Of a stretch of DNA of 64,000 bases, positions 44,631 through 57,283 are shown piece by piece. How positions within the stretch are numbered: position 1 is the stretch's first letter; each line of letters starts with the position of its first letter. Below the pieces are notes generated by a model. It was not told the origin of the DNA, did no database searches, and saw nothing but the letters and a program-made list of their open reading frames with translations. Origin of the DNA: Lunularia cruciata. Lineage: Eukaryota; Streptophyta; Marchantiopsida; Lunulariales; Lunulariaceae. Where the stretch lies: the NCBI GenBank assembly GCA_948567375.1, contig OX419760.1, positions 41,416,001 through 41,480,000 of the forward strand. The letters are read 5' to 3'. Position numbers and translations under genes: made by a program.

Positions 44631-46950
44631 AACAATAGAGACAAACAAGAGGAGCAAAGTTTTTGAAGGCCAACAAAATTATGATAGACAAGATATGATG
44701 ATAAAACGAACAGATTTTCAAAAACACTTGAGGCATTGTTTGAGCAAGCAAGTTCTTGGGAAAAAATATTATAGTATTTATGAAGATTTTATGATTATGA
44801 AGTTTTTAATTCCCTTGTAAGAAATATGAAAGATAGATGAAACAAGAAGACAATAAAAATTGATGAATAGTTATATCTTTCATTTCTATTGTTGCAAATA
44901 TTTTAGTGTTAAGAGAAAATTTTGGTTTGTAGGATTGAAACAATCAGATGTATTCTTTGATAAATTCAAATTAATGATGGAAATTATTTGCTGAATAGAT
45001 CTTCTATTGACAAAAGAATTATCTCCTGTGACAAAAGAATTTGATGTAACTTTATAGATCAGTTTATGCAAATTTTTGATCAAATTGAATAAGTAAATTG
45101 GAGGACCAGATAGATCATTTAACTAGATGAATCTAATTTCAAAAGGAGATATTATAACAATGCAAAAGAAATTGAAGGCCAATGGATATTTGGAGATATG
45201 TAAAGAATCAAAGGATCAAATAAAGTTATTAAAAATAAATGAATCCAAATTTGGAAAGAAAAAACATCAAAAAGGAAAACACATTGAAGGTTAATAGATA
45301 TTTGGAGATATTGAAAAGGAAAATAGTAACAGGTTCTCTCATCTTAATAGTACACAAGAAATAATAATTGATTAATCATATACTCACTTGGAGAAAGGAT
45401 CATACTTTGAAGTGATTTTTGAAGACACTATAAGAGACATTATAATAATACTTGGGCTAGGTACATTACACCATTTATCATTCTTTGTACTTCAGAGATC
45501 CAAATGTATTTTTTACAGTTATACTATTGAATTGACTTGGGTAATAGCTAAACAGAATTTAACACACTACCAAGTTAGAAAATTGATTATGATTTAATTC
45601 CTCTATGCTTGAGGATAGATAATGCCCAAATTTTATGTTTTTAAAATTAATAAAATACTTTCAAATATTATTTAATATAAAAGTAAATCAAGTTGTATTA
45701 TTCTATGTACTTGAATACATATGCATAATTCCTATGTGCTTGAGTGTATACAATGTTCCAAGTTAATCTATTCAAAACAAGAGATATTATATTTTTATAG
45801 ATCATATCGTACAATATAGAATTAATAAAATTATACAAAAAGAAAATATATTTAAGAGTAATTTTTTTTGATTCAAATATATGTAAATAGATTTTTGGCC
45901 TGGAAGAAGTGTGCAATAATAGAATATAATGCAATAGTAAGATTAGAAGCTATTTCTGGAATGGGGATCCAAAATCCACTTACGATCTTATTTGATTCAT
46001 GCATATGCATGCAAGAATAAATTCAAGCAAAAGATGATAATGCAAGAAATCTACACTAGACGAAATGCAAGAAAGAAAAACAAGATAAGTAAAAAAAGAT
46101 AGAGTGAAACCTATTCTAAAAGGTTAGAAAGATACTTCTATGATCTTGTGCAACAGCAAAATCATAACATAACCAAACTGATAGAAAATAAGAGCACAAG
46201 TTCTCATTTTTTTATTGAAATAGCAGAACTAGTTTACAATAACCATATTCATTTAAAAAGAACTAGCCTTGTTTAGCAAATAAATGCAAAGGAAGAGAAA
46301 ACCACATCAACCTAACAAAACAGTGAACAGAATGGTAGATTGAAACAAAATGTGATAACATAAAATAATGTATATCATAGCATGCACTATGAAATAAATA
46401 ATGTATATCATATCATGCACATGCGTCCCGGGACTTAAAACATTACAGGAAAAAAAACAATTTTAAACTAGCATAGTGAACCTGCACTCTTTTTACTTCA
46501 TCGATGGCCCACAAGGTACCTAAATAGTGAGGCAATGCCATTATCTGTTATACTAAGTTCCTGTTTGAATGCTCAAGAATGCCGAGTCAAACTTTGTTAC
46601 TTCTAAAAGTGCTGCGAAGGAAAGTTGAGAGTAAGGATACTTGAAGTAGGATGAGAATAGTGTTACTTCCATTGCTATGAAATTAACTTTTAACTAGAAT
46701 GATTATATGAGCATGTGAATGCAATTAGCAAGCGGATGCAAACAAGAACCCAAGTAAACTAATACATTTAAGGGAGAAGTGCAAATAATGAGTAACTTCA
46801 GTGACATTGGATTATTGTATTAACTACTTATGGGCTTGAGTAGAAGCTCCTTGGTTGAGAGAATTCAATTTCTTTACTCTAAGGATAACGAGCTAACGAG
46901 ATTAATAATCTTAAGAGCAGGATTGTTAACTCATAAAATGAAGCAGACCT
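44631..46950. other. AT-rich spacer
   Basis: No gene or transposon boundary recognised. A short direct repeat (AATGTATATCATA.CATGCAC) occurs twice at about 46367-46425. The small open frames at 45388-45597 and 45698-45934 show no similarity and I do not call them. Confidence 0.45.
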
Positions 46951-46955
46951 GCTCA

Positions 46956-47690
46956 AAGCAAACAAGACAGAAATGAGTTGTTGAGAAAGATGATATGTTG
47001 GAGAATAACCAGTGGAGGAATATGAATCCCCACAACATTCAGATATTAGCGGATGGATAAGATAAGCAAGAGCGATTGAGTTATGGATTTCATAAGCAAG
47101 TAGATATAATAACAAAATATGTGTTGACCCGAACAAGTGAACAAGTACGATGGAGAAATTAGCAAAGCATATAATCGATATTGGCTAATGGACGCAATAA
47201 ACAAGACATTCTCGAAGCAAACAAGACAGAACCTGCTTTGGAAAAACTTGATATGTAGGAGAATAAACAGCTGAGGATACGAATTCAAACAACAATTCAG
47301 GTATTAGCGGATAAATACAATCAACAAGTGGATACAAGCAAGAGCGATTGAGCTATGAATTTCATAAGCAAGTAAATATATTAACAAAATATATGTTGCT
47401 CGCAACACGTGAACAAAATGAACAACAAATTTGGAGACAAGGAGCGAATCAGCAAACCATTCAAATATTGGCTAATGGATATAGTAAACAGGTCGATCAA
47501 CAAAACATTCAATTGTTAATCAATAGATGCAATGAGCCAATAGATGTAGGCATGAACCGGTTCAAATATAAATACAATAAACGAATAAATATATGCCAAA
47601 AGCAAGTTACCTTTTACTATAAATGCAATACACAAGTAGATATACGAAAAAAAGATTCCAAAATGTAAATGGATACAATAAACAAATGGA
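46956..47690 (+). repeat. Compound tandem repeat: ~258-bp unit leading into a ~50-bp minisatellite
   Basis: AAGCAAACAAGACAGAA recurs at about 46957 and 47215, each followed by GATATGT.GGAGAATAA, then TATTAGCGGAT and AAGCAAGAGCGATTGAG. From about 47314 a shorter unit of 45-55 bp recurs, around (A/G)ATACAATAAACAAGTGGATA, with starts near 47314, 47362, 47477, 47526, 47571, 47621 and 47671. The plus-strand frame 47348-47668 stays open through several units, giving a repeated pattern like IQILANGYSKQVDQQ. Confidence 0.75.
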
Positions 47691-48246
47691 TATTAATCAA
47701 TCACAAGGATATTTATTGATACATCTTTGAATGTAGACTTTTTGCATTCGTATACCATGTACTGAAATTTTATTGTTTCGAATTAAAATATCAACTCAAC
47801 TTAAAGAGGTCCTTGTTCTAAAGTCGGCCCATTGTCAGTAGTATTCACGAGAAGAAAAGGTTTCTGGTTGAATCTCTCTTGAGCCAAAACTGTCGTAGTT
47901 TTGTTCCTTCACCAAGCGGAGGGAGAGAGCTGGAGGTGATACTCGATCGTGCTCGGATGTTAGAAATCGGTGCCTTGTTTTTCCTCGTCTCGTCTGCCAA
48001 TAAGTCCTCTAACACAGTCTCATAATCTGGAACACTAGCAAAATTCAACCAGAAGAAAGTCTTTCAAAATGCATTCCAATGCATGGTCACATGGGCGAAG
48101 ACGGGGTTTATTCCTATCAACATTCATCTGATTCTGAGATTGGTGCAAGGTTTGAATGCCATTAGAGACGCAACCGATGATTGCATTTCACTGGGGTCAC
48201 TCACCTTGCCATGGTGTAGACCAAACAACATCCTAGTATCTTTCGA
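47691..48246. other. 3' flank of the secreted-protein gene
   Basis: AT-rich to about 47830, then GC-balanced like the adjoining gene. A minus-strand frame without ATG (47845-48048, including PDYETVLEDLLADE) might be an exon of something, but no splice partner or similarity supports it. Confidence 0.3.
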
Positions 48247-48669
48247 TCACAATCCTGGGATGGTGTAAGTGGCAATAATCTTCCAAAGCTTCTCAATGCC
48301 ATCCTGCTCCTTGCATTCAAAGGTTTCAGCTACAGGTTCATGGATTAGAGCGGTCACCACCACGTAGGTGGAATTCACGATACCATTCTCAAACACGTAC
48401 GTCTCGTCCTTGATGTCTGTTATAAGTCTGTGAGCAGGGTCATTCTCGAGTCTGAAGGCGATGTCTTGGCCAGAAAAGCCTGTAATCAAACCGTTCTCCA
48501 CTCGGACGCAGTGTGGGTGCAATGGAACTTTGCTGGCGTCGTGGCTGACGAGAGCTCGTACGTACTCCTTCGCCCCAGCAATACAAGCGTCAGAATCCTT
48601 TACAGAAAAACTGGGTGCTACGAGAGAGACTACAATAAACAAGAAAATCGGCCATCTTCGAAGCTCCAT
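48247..48669 (-). CDS. Small secreted NTF2-like (DUF8021/SnoaL-like) protein
   Basis: 140 codons from ATG at 48667-48669 to TGA at 48247-48249. An in-frame extension upstream has only TTG, so the ATG just before a signal peptide is preferred. Residues 1-22 form a basic start plus a hydrophobic core (WPIFLFIVVSLVAPSF), a likely secretory signal. The rest fits a small alpha+beta NTF2-type fold. A helix with HDASKVPLHPHCVRVENG (about 43-60) resembles the opening of DUF8021-type domains, and strands NSTYVVVTALI and VAETFECKE lead to the last strand KLWKIIATY. Single-exon as seen. No catalytic residues can be assigned, and the family link is by pattern only. The truncated relative at 15279-15525 shows that a paralogue existed on the other side of the transposon nest, on the same strand. 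Confidence 0.72.
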   Translation of the reverse strand: MELRRWPIFLFIVVSLVAPSFSVKDSDACIAGAKEYVRALVSHDASKVPLHPHCVRVENGLITGFSGQDIAFRLENDPAHRLITDIKDETYVFENGIVNSTYVVVTALIHEPVAETFECKEQDGIEKLWKIIATYTIPGL

Positions 48670-50629
48670 TAGACTCTGCCTGCGTGACTCGTCTGCAAAA
48701 TTTCCGTGGGCCTGAATCAATGACTAATTGAATGTCTACGACTGTAAAGAGATATGTATCTGCTTGGTTATTCTTCGGGCGGAGTGTGGTCAAAGTTCGA
48801 GTTTACTTCGAGATGTTCGATTTCGTCGTTCATTCTTGTGGATGAGGTTCTGGTGGTTGTAGGTCGTGATTAGGTGGTATGATGTTGCTAACTTGCGATG
48901 GTACTGGCCCCGGGGTGGGAGTGCTGAAGACTAAGTTTAGCATATGTTTCTTGCTTTTGCCCATCAGTGATCACCTTTTGTGCAGTTTTCAGTGCCTTGT
49001 ACTCCTGCTTCTTTCGGGATATATTATTTGGCTCTGTTTTTCTTTCTATCGTCGTGGCCAGTACATATAGTGGACACTTGGCCGTGACAGTAATTGAGTA
49101 CACGTGCTATGTCGTGGCCAGTTCATATTGCCACTTGACATTTCAGCTTTCTTCTTAGCTATGATGTCTCCATGTTCAAAGTTTGGCGAGATTGTTTTGA
49201 CGGAACCGTGGGTTATGAAGTCCACGAGATACGTGTCGAACGCGAAGAAACTATCAAGATTTTCTTCGGCATCTACCTCAGAAACTTATGTAAATTCTAT
49301 CTGTAATATGACGAACTATGTGTATATTTACAGGAGACCAGACTTTTAACAACTCATAGACTATCTATAAGTTGCTGAGGTTTTAGAGACGAGCACGGCA
49401 GTAGAGTTTACCTATGAATCTGTCGGATGAGTGGATTGTTACTCTGAAAAGAGTTCAGAATATTGGTGGTGTGTTTTAACCATTTGACCCAACCCGCTCG
49501 CTTCTCACGCTCTCCAAAATTTTGAATTAATCCAGGCAACCCAGGGATTGATACATGCAAGGCTACCCAAGTAGTCTCGTGAGCATTATGTATGATATCA
49601 CGTGTACCCAAGTACTGTCGTGTAAATGTAGGTATTTGAATGTGATCAGAAATGTGTCACTCTGAGAGTTGCAGTAAGAAAAGTCCAGTGCCAAAAGTCA
49701 ATGCAATTGAAAAGAAGTATTGAATAATGAAAATCTAGACAAACTCAAGCAGGAAAAGTATCTATAATAAGCCTGGTAAAGAATTAGTATCGAACGTTGT
49801 CCCGAGAAGGTGCAATCAGTATTTCACCGGGCTTCAACAGCAAGGGAGTCCTGAGCACCAAAACACTACTGCTGTTCTTCGACTTGGCAAAACTTCAGGT
49901 TACGGTGAACTTCCCTGAAAGCCCCGGTTCAACTTGCTTTGCTGGCTAGGATACAACGCAGAAGGCACATAACAGATGGTTCGAATTCGAAGGCGAGCAA
50001 AACGTTAACGAGGAGAAGCAATTCGACGGCGAGCGGACAGTGTAACTGTGTAGCGAGGACCACGGCCAGATGAGAACCCAGCCGACGATGAGAAATAGAA
50101 CAGTTACTCGAGGAAGAACTGAATGCAGCAAGTGGCCGGAGAATGCTGACCGTCAACGAAGACTCCGGAAGATCAGGAACTATCTGTAATGGGACCATGT
50201 ATCGAACCAAAGTATTTCACTCGCCTTCGAAGGGTTCTAGTACAGTCAGTCATTAATGCAAGAATCTCTAAGACTTCTAGCAGTCTGACTGCGAACGACC
50301 TCTTTTTTCCTCCATTTACTCGTTTCCTTCTCGCTCTGTCTGATCATTCAAAACTTTTTTCGTGTGAGGGTTCCAGACTTTCTCACGATAGTGCTGAACC
50401 TTCTCGAGCAGTAATCGACCAGCTTGAATATTTCCAGGTTTTAGCGTGAGTCCAAAGCAGCGCACCTCAGAACTTATCCGTGCGATAGCGGGCGAAATCC
50501 CCCGGCATCGACGCTCTCCAATTTCTGTCTCAACGCCGACCTGTATGTACGTCCACAATCTGTTGAGAGACACAAATCAGAATCCTATCGCGCTATTGTT
50601 TCAGACCAGAAGAATATTCATTGAAGGCT
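48670..50629. other. GC-balanced region, possible genic remnants
   Basis: Base composition resembles the host genes rather than the transposons. The first few hundred bases must hold the promoter of the minus-strand secreted-protein gene. A short duplication (TCGTGGCCAGT, 49053 and 49112) is visible. Open frames on both strands at 49929-50210 and 50316-50661 overlap each other, and none has recognisable similarity. Confidence 0.4.
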
Positions 50630-50850
50630 CTCTTGGTTCCCTGTTTGATTCCTGTAGTTGACAGGTCACACTCGCCGCGTGTTTTCACTCGAATATTTGG
50701 TTTGATATGAGACTCTCTCTCGTTTCCCTGTTTGATTACCGTAGTTGGCAGGTGACACTCGTCACTTGCTTTCACTCGTGGATTTGGTTTGATAGTCAGG
50801 TGAAACTCACCATTGTTTCCCTCTTTAATTCCTGTAGTTGACAGATGAAA
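50630..50850. repeat. Degenerate tandem repeat, period 87-93 bp, three copies
   Basis: TTCCCTGTTTGATT..CGTAGTTG.CAGGT-like sequence recurs with starts at 50641, 50728 and 50821; each is followed by a block with TTTCACTCG or similar. The third copy is the most diverged. Confidence 0.8.
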
Positions 50851-51863
50851 TTTGCACTTCCTTTCCTTCGTATCGTTCTTATTTCTTCACTATATACTAT
50901 ATACAAAATGAAATAGAAAATATATGGTAAATAGTTTCATGGGTTCTATAAATTTATCAAAATATATAAATTTTCTTGTCGTAATGACTTTTAAACTCCT
51001 CCATTTCTATCTTTTGTAAAAATTACACACAAGTTTTGGTTAGTCTCCTTGCCAAACCATTTAAGTGTGTTTTATATAATTTAGACACTCCATGTATGAT
51101 AGAAAAATGTCATAATGCGACTATAGTAATGTTATTTTAAAACTCTTGTCCATGATTCAAAACCAACTCTAGTGATGATGTATCCATAAAATAGTTTACC
51201 AATCTCATCCTCATTCTTGTTTCTCAACCGTCAACATTCAATCCGTTTAATAGCTAATTACTAAGTTGCTTGGATCTTTATTGAGACGACATAAAATAAA
51301 TTCTACACTTCTTGAATAGCATTTGAATAGCACTCGTAATCTAAAAGATCAAGTAAAATAAATTTTAGCAAAATTATATATTTATTATAAATTTCAATAA
51401 TCAATAATCATGACAATCCTTGAAAATCTCACTCCAATGATACCAAACATGTAGAAACTTGAAAACATGTATGTTTCTTACAAAGTGACCTCTACACACC
51501 AAGGCATCATGAAACTCTTTCATGAGTTGTATAAATTTCTCTTCATCCATTAATTTCAGAGTATACCATCTTATTTATAACACCTTATGATGCACATTAG
51601 TGACGAGGAATTTAGGTGATTTTGAGATAGTTACAACTAGCTAAGTTTTGCAATAACTAAATCAGTAGTATCTCTAAGTAATATAGTATGGCTATTATTG
51701 TTGTGTACTTAATAAAGCTCCCAAGTCAATTCTAAATAAAATTAGATTAGAATGTGACCTCTTAAAGAATTTTATACATGAATTGGAACCCTTAGCAGAT
51801 ATTAAATTAAACTATATTAGAGTAGGACCTCCATCTTGGATTTTTCATGATCAATTTGACTTG
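50851..51863. other. AT-rich spacer left of the non-LTR element
   Basis: No gene, repeat family or RNA feature was recognised. It contains one copy of ATTTGACTTG (51854-51863) that may be the target duplication of the adjacent element. Confidence 0.45.
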
Positions 51864-54800
51864 GTATATAGGATATGTAAACTCCTTCTAGCTTGACCAA
51901 GTTAGTTAACTTTTGATGGTGGAAGGAAAAGGCGACCGCGTAGGAAAAATGAAGGATGGGAAGACCCCATCAAGCCGTACAAGGGAGAGACAAAAAAGGT
52001 AACATGGGGCTAAGCCCCAATAGAGTCTATATGAGAAATCTGCCCTACCGCACCTAAGAAATCTGAGCTATGCAAGTCGTACGGTCTACACACAACTGGA
52101 GCATCCAAAGAAACATCACCTAATGTGATTGCTCTCCTATGGATTGCACCAGCCACTGCCCTCTGTAGAGCAATGGACACACGCTGTCTAAAATATGCTA
52201 CAAAGTATGAGAGTGAGAGTGGTACCCCCCGACGCCTAACATGATAAGCTCTCGCCCACTCCTTGACAAATGTGTCAAATGCCGTGTCCATTGCTCCATA
52301 TAACTCCAAGGCTAGAGGACAAAGAGGTGACCTCGCTGCATGCCCCTATACTTGGAGACCTTGCGACCTGCTGCTGCACTTGCCCCCCATCCACTGGATG
52401 GGTAATCACTCCCTCCAAAATTGTATCCTGCGTAGGGTCTATAATCATGACATCCGCTACTGTCACATGATCATCTTGGACCAAGTATAAGTCTGCCCTG
52501 ACACATATCGTCTGCAAAGCATACAAATGCTCCCTCCAAGCCAAGTATCCACTCTCTTGTGCCATAGCAAACACTATGTCTCTAATGGCATCATGGGTAG
52601 CTATCTCTGTCCTCCAAAAGGACACCTTGTCATGTGGACCGCTGCTGCATCTAGTGAAGAACCACACTCACAAGTGAGTAATGAAGATGCAGATGGGTGG
52701 ACCAAACCTAGGCAAAACCTCATTGTTGTAGAGAAAGTAGCTAGTGCGAGTCGGAAAGCCCTAATGCATGGTCGAGCTAGGATCCAAGAGCATGCACCCT
52801 TGCCAGAGCAAGAGCAAAGATGTGCTCTAGTAGCCTGAGGAATGGACAAGTTGACTAAGAGAGAATGTAACGTATGCTCACACTGTTGCTCCATCAAGGA
52901 AGACTGTAAACCTCTAGTCCAATCTGACGATAGTGAACCAAAAGGTGGAAAATCCTCTTGTGCTTGTGGGGATAGACTATCTCTTGTCTGCCGCCATAAC
53001 ACCTGGAGAGAAAAGGATCCTCCCTCCACCTTTGTCACATAAGTCTCCAAAACCGGCCTATCAGCAACCACAAAATGAGAGGAAAGTAAGGGTGCCAAGA
53101 GAGCCCAACTACCCAAAAATGCTATAGGTGTCGTCTCCTCCATAGAAAGCAAGCCAACCCCATCACATGAGATTGGTAGCGCCGTCTGTCTATGTGCCAA
53201 ATCCCCTGTCACACACTCAAAAGTCCTTGGTCCAATGACATCACCAAAGACTCCCATAATCCCCGTATCAAATGCTCTCAAACGTGATAGGAAGGATGGT
53301 GAGGGGAGAACTGTACGGATGAGGTAGGATGGTTGACGAGCAATACTGGAAGAGAGTATACCAAATGCCACCTGCGGATCTCCTAGTAATGGAAGGTCAT
53401 CCACATGGAGAACATCCTTTGCAAGAGCAACGTCTAAGAAGCGTGTGACAAAATCCTCCGATCCTATTGGCACTCCAAGAACACAAAGTCCATCTGTGGA
53501 TGTGATACAACCCTCTGGAAGCTCAAGGTGGGGAGGGATACCTAAAGGGGACCATGCCCTACACTTTGACACCTTGACTCTCAAGCCTACTAGATGTAGC
53601 TTGGTAGTCAAGTAGTCAAAGGCCTGCCTAATCTGATCTACAGGGCCTACGATGTGTGTATCATCTGCCAAGGAGGGAAATACAAAACCTGGCATGGCCA
53701 AAGTAGTAGATAGGAGATCCCTAAAGTGAGCCATGGCAAATAAGGGTCCCTCCAAAGGATGTCCTTGACGTGTACCAACAGCTGACTCTAAGACAGTGAC
53801 TCCATCCTGTGAACCACCATGTTGGTAGTAAAGGGAAGCCGAAGAGCCATAAAAAAACCGCACAAAAGGATTGAGACTTGCCAAGGATCCACCAGCCTCC
53901 CTAAGCTCTCTAAAGATGGATGCACGTGAGATGCTATTAAAAGCATTCTAAACATCTACATGTAGGACGACCCACTCTAGATGGATATCTAGGAGTGCTC
54001 TAATGCTTAGAGATATAGCCTCACATCCTCCTGGTGTAGCTACTCCAAACTGATGTGGAATAAGGCGCTATCAAAAGTGAGAACGATGCTGAAGGACAAT
54101 GGTACAACTAACCAAATGTAAAAATATCTCTCCAATAGCAATCGGTCTAATGCCTCCTGTGTCCTTCTCCATCACGAGAAGTCGACTAGCACCTAACACC
54201 CGACTAACAAACATAGGAATGTTTCCTCTCGCTACTGCTATAGCCACCTAAAACAACTTGGTAAAACCACTAGAAGGATCATCCGCATGGAAGCAATCTC
54301 AAAGGTGCTCATAACCATCCATGACAAGCCTCTTGAGGAAAGGCGAGGGGCAGTGCACAATGCTTGTGCAAATAGCGACCTATCAAGACATAAAGGCTGC
54401 TCAGGCTGATAATCTAAGACCTCTAATGGTAGGCCCTCTAATGCTATAGGATGTAGTGAGCGTAGGGAAGAGATGATCTCATCAATAGGACTCGCTATAG
54501 ACAAAGGGTCTAGTGCTCGTGCTGCTCTACTAAACTCTCCCGCCTGACCCAATGTCCTACATCGTCGTAATCAAGTGGAATTTGTGGTATCCTATGGCGA
54601 TGCCTACCTCCTAAATTATATAGCCCTAACAGACTCCTCTTGAAGGGCTGCCCAATCCACTGCTCAGAATTGACGAAATCTAGTAGCCACCTCTTTATAC
54701 CCTGCATGTCCTCTTCTAGTCTAACAAAGACACCATCAAGGGAGTAAGAGGAATAAGAACCATGCTAACTCGTCCAAGGGATCACACGCCAAACGGTCTA

Positions 54801-55683
54801 GTGGTAGGCAAAAAGCCTGTCTAGCCTCATCATGGAGTGTGCGGGGTAGCCTATGGAATAGATGTGGACATGGAAAAGTAGTCTCAAATAACCTCAAAAT
54901 GCAACCGCCTGAGAAGCTAACCACTCCCACGACTCAATTGGTATCCCTGGAATGATCAACAAAGGTATAGAAGAAGTGTGCGTAATCCCAAGTGTCACTG
55001 CTGTCAATATGGTTGCTCGTCTCATGTGGGCATCCCAAGTGGTCAAATCATAGTCCTTGTGCATCCTTCCCACATGGGTCTTTATCCCTTGCAAGGTAAA
55101 GCATTGGTGACACACCGGGCATGGTGTATCCCGACCCGCTCTAGGCGACCCACATGGGAAGATGTAGCCATGGCTAGCACAAGAATAATGATAGTAACAC
55201 ATGCTGCTCCTTTCCATATCTCCCCATATCTGCAAAACCACAACCCTTCCAAGAAAACAATCTCTCCAAACCCTAAAATCTATAAACTCTCATAACTTTC
55301 AATTTCCATTTCCAAAATTTTCAAACTAAATTCCCATGGAACTTAATCATGAAAACCAAGAGATTGGAAATGAAAATCTCCGACACATCACTCTCAAAGT
55401 ATAATGATCACTCTAAACCCTAAAAAATCTAAAAATCCTCATAACTTTCTACTCCATTCTCCATAGTCTTCAATCTAGGTGCCAATGGAACCGAAATTGA
55501 AAAACGAGGAGAATAGACTATTCACTCAATGCTACATGCTAGAGAGCCCTCAGAAATTACAGATATTGTCTCACCGTCTCTCCCTCTCCTCTCCCGTCTG
55601 CACACTTTCCCGCAGCTCCCGTACAACTCCCCCGTAGAAACATGAGAAGGACGGTGGTGGTGGAAGTAGGTCAAGTGAGATAG
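51864..55683 (-). mobile_element. Non-LTR retrotransposon with R2-like domain layout
   Basis: A GC-richer block in AT-rich spacer. The minus-strand coding order is CCHH zinc finger, linker, RT, CCHC finger, restriction-like endonuclease. A 10-bp direct repeat ATTTGACTTG at 51854-51863 and 55684-55693 may be the target duplication, but there is no poly(A) tail, so the ends are provisional. The 5' part (55242-55683) is noncoding; AAACCCTAAAA.TCTA and CTCATAACTTTC recur within it, about 160 bp apart. Most plant LINEs use an apurinic endonuclease at the N-terminus, which is not seen here. Confidence 0.75.
52010..55217 (-). pseudogene. RT plus restriction-like endonuclease protein of the non-LTR element
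   Basis: Near the N-terminus, a CCHH finger (C-x2-C-x11-H-x4-H) lies at 55059-55121. A linker with GEFSRAARALDPLSIASP follows (about 54480-54540). RT starts near 54180 (EKDTGGIRPIAIGE) and continues through HVDV-stop-NAFNSISR (stop TAG at 53948) into the open frame 52601-53947. That frame has GTRQGHPLEGPLFA and the catalytic ADDTHI motif (53654-53668), and ends in a CCHC finger (C-x-C-x9-H-x3-C, about 52625-52675). After a TAG and a 1-nt shift near 52605, the frame 52275-52667 has HDAIRD and R-A-D-x12-D-V-M-I, matching the restriction-like endonuclease core. A C-terminal piece at 52010-52309 completes it. Frameshifts and stops make it inactive. Confidence 0.78.
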
Positions 55684-56345
55684 ATTTGACTTGACCTTGG
55701 AATATATTGTAATTTCTAATTAGGAAAAGGTCCTACATTCTTAGGGAATATAAATGGGAACTTTCATAAGAAAGTAGATGAGGCCAAAATCTGTGTGAAA
55801 GCATGTTCATCGAAAGTTCATGACAAAGGTAATTTTAGAGAAGTAAGAATTTTACCAAGTTACTAAAGCACTTACTATGCTAATTTTGGTGAGTATATAA
55901 ATGAGGCTCACGAGGTGAAAGGTATCCATTCCTTAGCAAGCTTTGAACATAGAGTGAGGAGATCGAGGCTCTATGAAGACCATCTATTTTTTCAAGAAAA
56001 TTGTTTGCCCTCCCCATCTACTCTGATATATAATCTTGCATCTCAATTTGCATCTAGACTTGGAACCCATCCACAAAGAAGTCAACCCTAATAGCAATAT
56101 TCTAAATGTAGCAAATCCAATACATAATAAGTCTTTTGCTTCTCTCTTGAACTCCTATATGATTTTTAAATCCCAATACATGTTGATAATAGTAGTCTTT
56201 AGCTAATAGTCTTGCATTGGTTTTAGCTGTTTTTTTCATGATCCACTAATAATGATAGAACCTAACAAAAAAAATTGAAACTTTGCAAACTTGTACCTTC
56301 ATAAGATTTTTTTGAACTTGTGTATTTGTTAGGAAAATTACGTAT

Positions 56346-56590
56346 AAACTTGTTGAGTTTATATTAGATAAATTTTATGTTGAAATAAATTGGTCTCACA
56401 AAGGGTGGTTCATTTAGTTCTTTTATGAGCTACCAAATAGTATGTGCAATAAGCTAGTTAAACTCCTTACAAACTTGTTGAGTTTATATTGGATGAATTT
56501 TATGGTGAAATAAATTGGTCTCATTGTGATTCATTTAACTATTTTTAATAGGTATAAAATAGTATGTGTAATTAGCTACTTCAATTAGGT
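56346..56590. repeat. Tandem duplication, period 125 bp
   Basis: AAACTTGTTGAGTTTATATT starts both units (56346 and 56471). Each continues with a GAAATAAATTGGTCTCA phrase and AAATAGTATGTG; the second unit has a few substitutions and a deletion. Confidence 0.88.
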
Positions 56591-57283
56591 TTGATTAGAG
56601 CATGATATTTTGAGCTATTTGGGATAAATCAGTTAATCATTTAATACTAATAGGTAGCATAAAACTCATGTGTATGTGATTACTTCTCATGACCATCACT
56701 TTGTTTTGAAGTTTGAAAAGGACGGTGTAATCATAGTTTATGATACTTTGGAACCTTTTATGGAACCCTCAAATAATCAAGTTTCTCAATTCAAGTTTTA
56801 TTTTCTATCCTCTAGGGAGCTTACACTAGAGGATAAAAGATGAGTTTTAATAAGTCAAGGAAGGTTGCTCAAGTGTTCCTTGATGATTGAAAGACATCAA
56901 GAGACAATTTGGAGATGTGGTTGAAGCTTAACGTGAATATTACGGACATGATGGATAACTATTAGTGTGATCCTAGGAAAAAGAAATTTTTTTATTGCTT
57001 TCCTTGAGCCAAAAGAGTCAATTTGACATTATAAAAGTCAATTGTGTTCTTTTTATCTCTCGGCATGCAACTAAGGCAATTATAAGTTGTAGTGTAATAT
57101 AAGATATTCAATAGAGTTTCCAATTTGTAATCTAAGGGTTTATAAATGGATTTGTTAAATTTTATTCTCTTTAAATATGGTATAGTGTGTATGCTTTTCA
57201 TGATTGTGTTTGTGCATAAAAAAATTATAGATTTTAGCGCATATCAAATATTTGGTCTTATACTTGTCAATTATACATATGTG

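Noticed and set aside
47314-47690. CRISPR-like array
   Set aside because: Units are diverged and vary in length, with no constant repeat plus unique spacer pattern; the window is eukaryotic nuclear DNA.
49929-50661. Possible host gene between 49.9 and 50.7 kb
   Set aside because: Overlapping frames on both strands, no similarity, no consistent start or splice sites.
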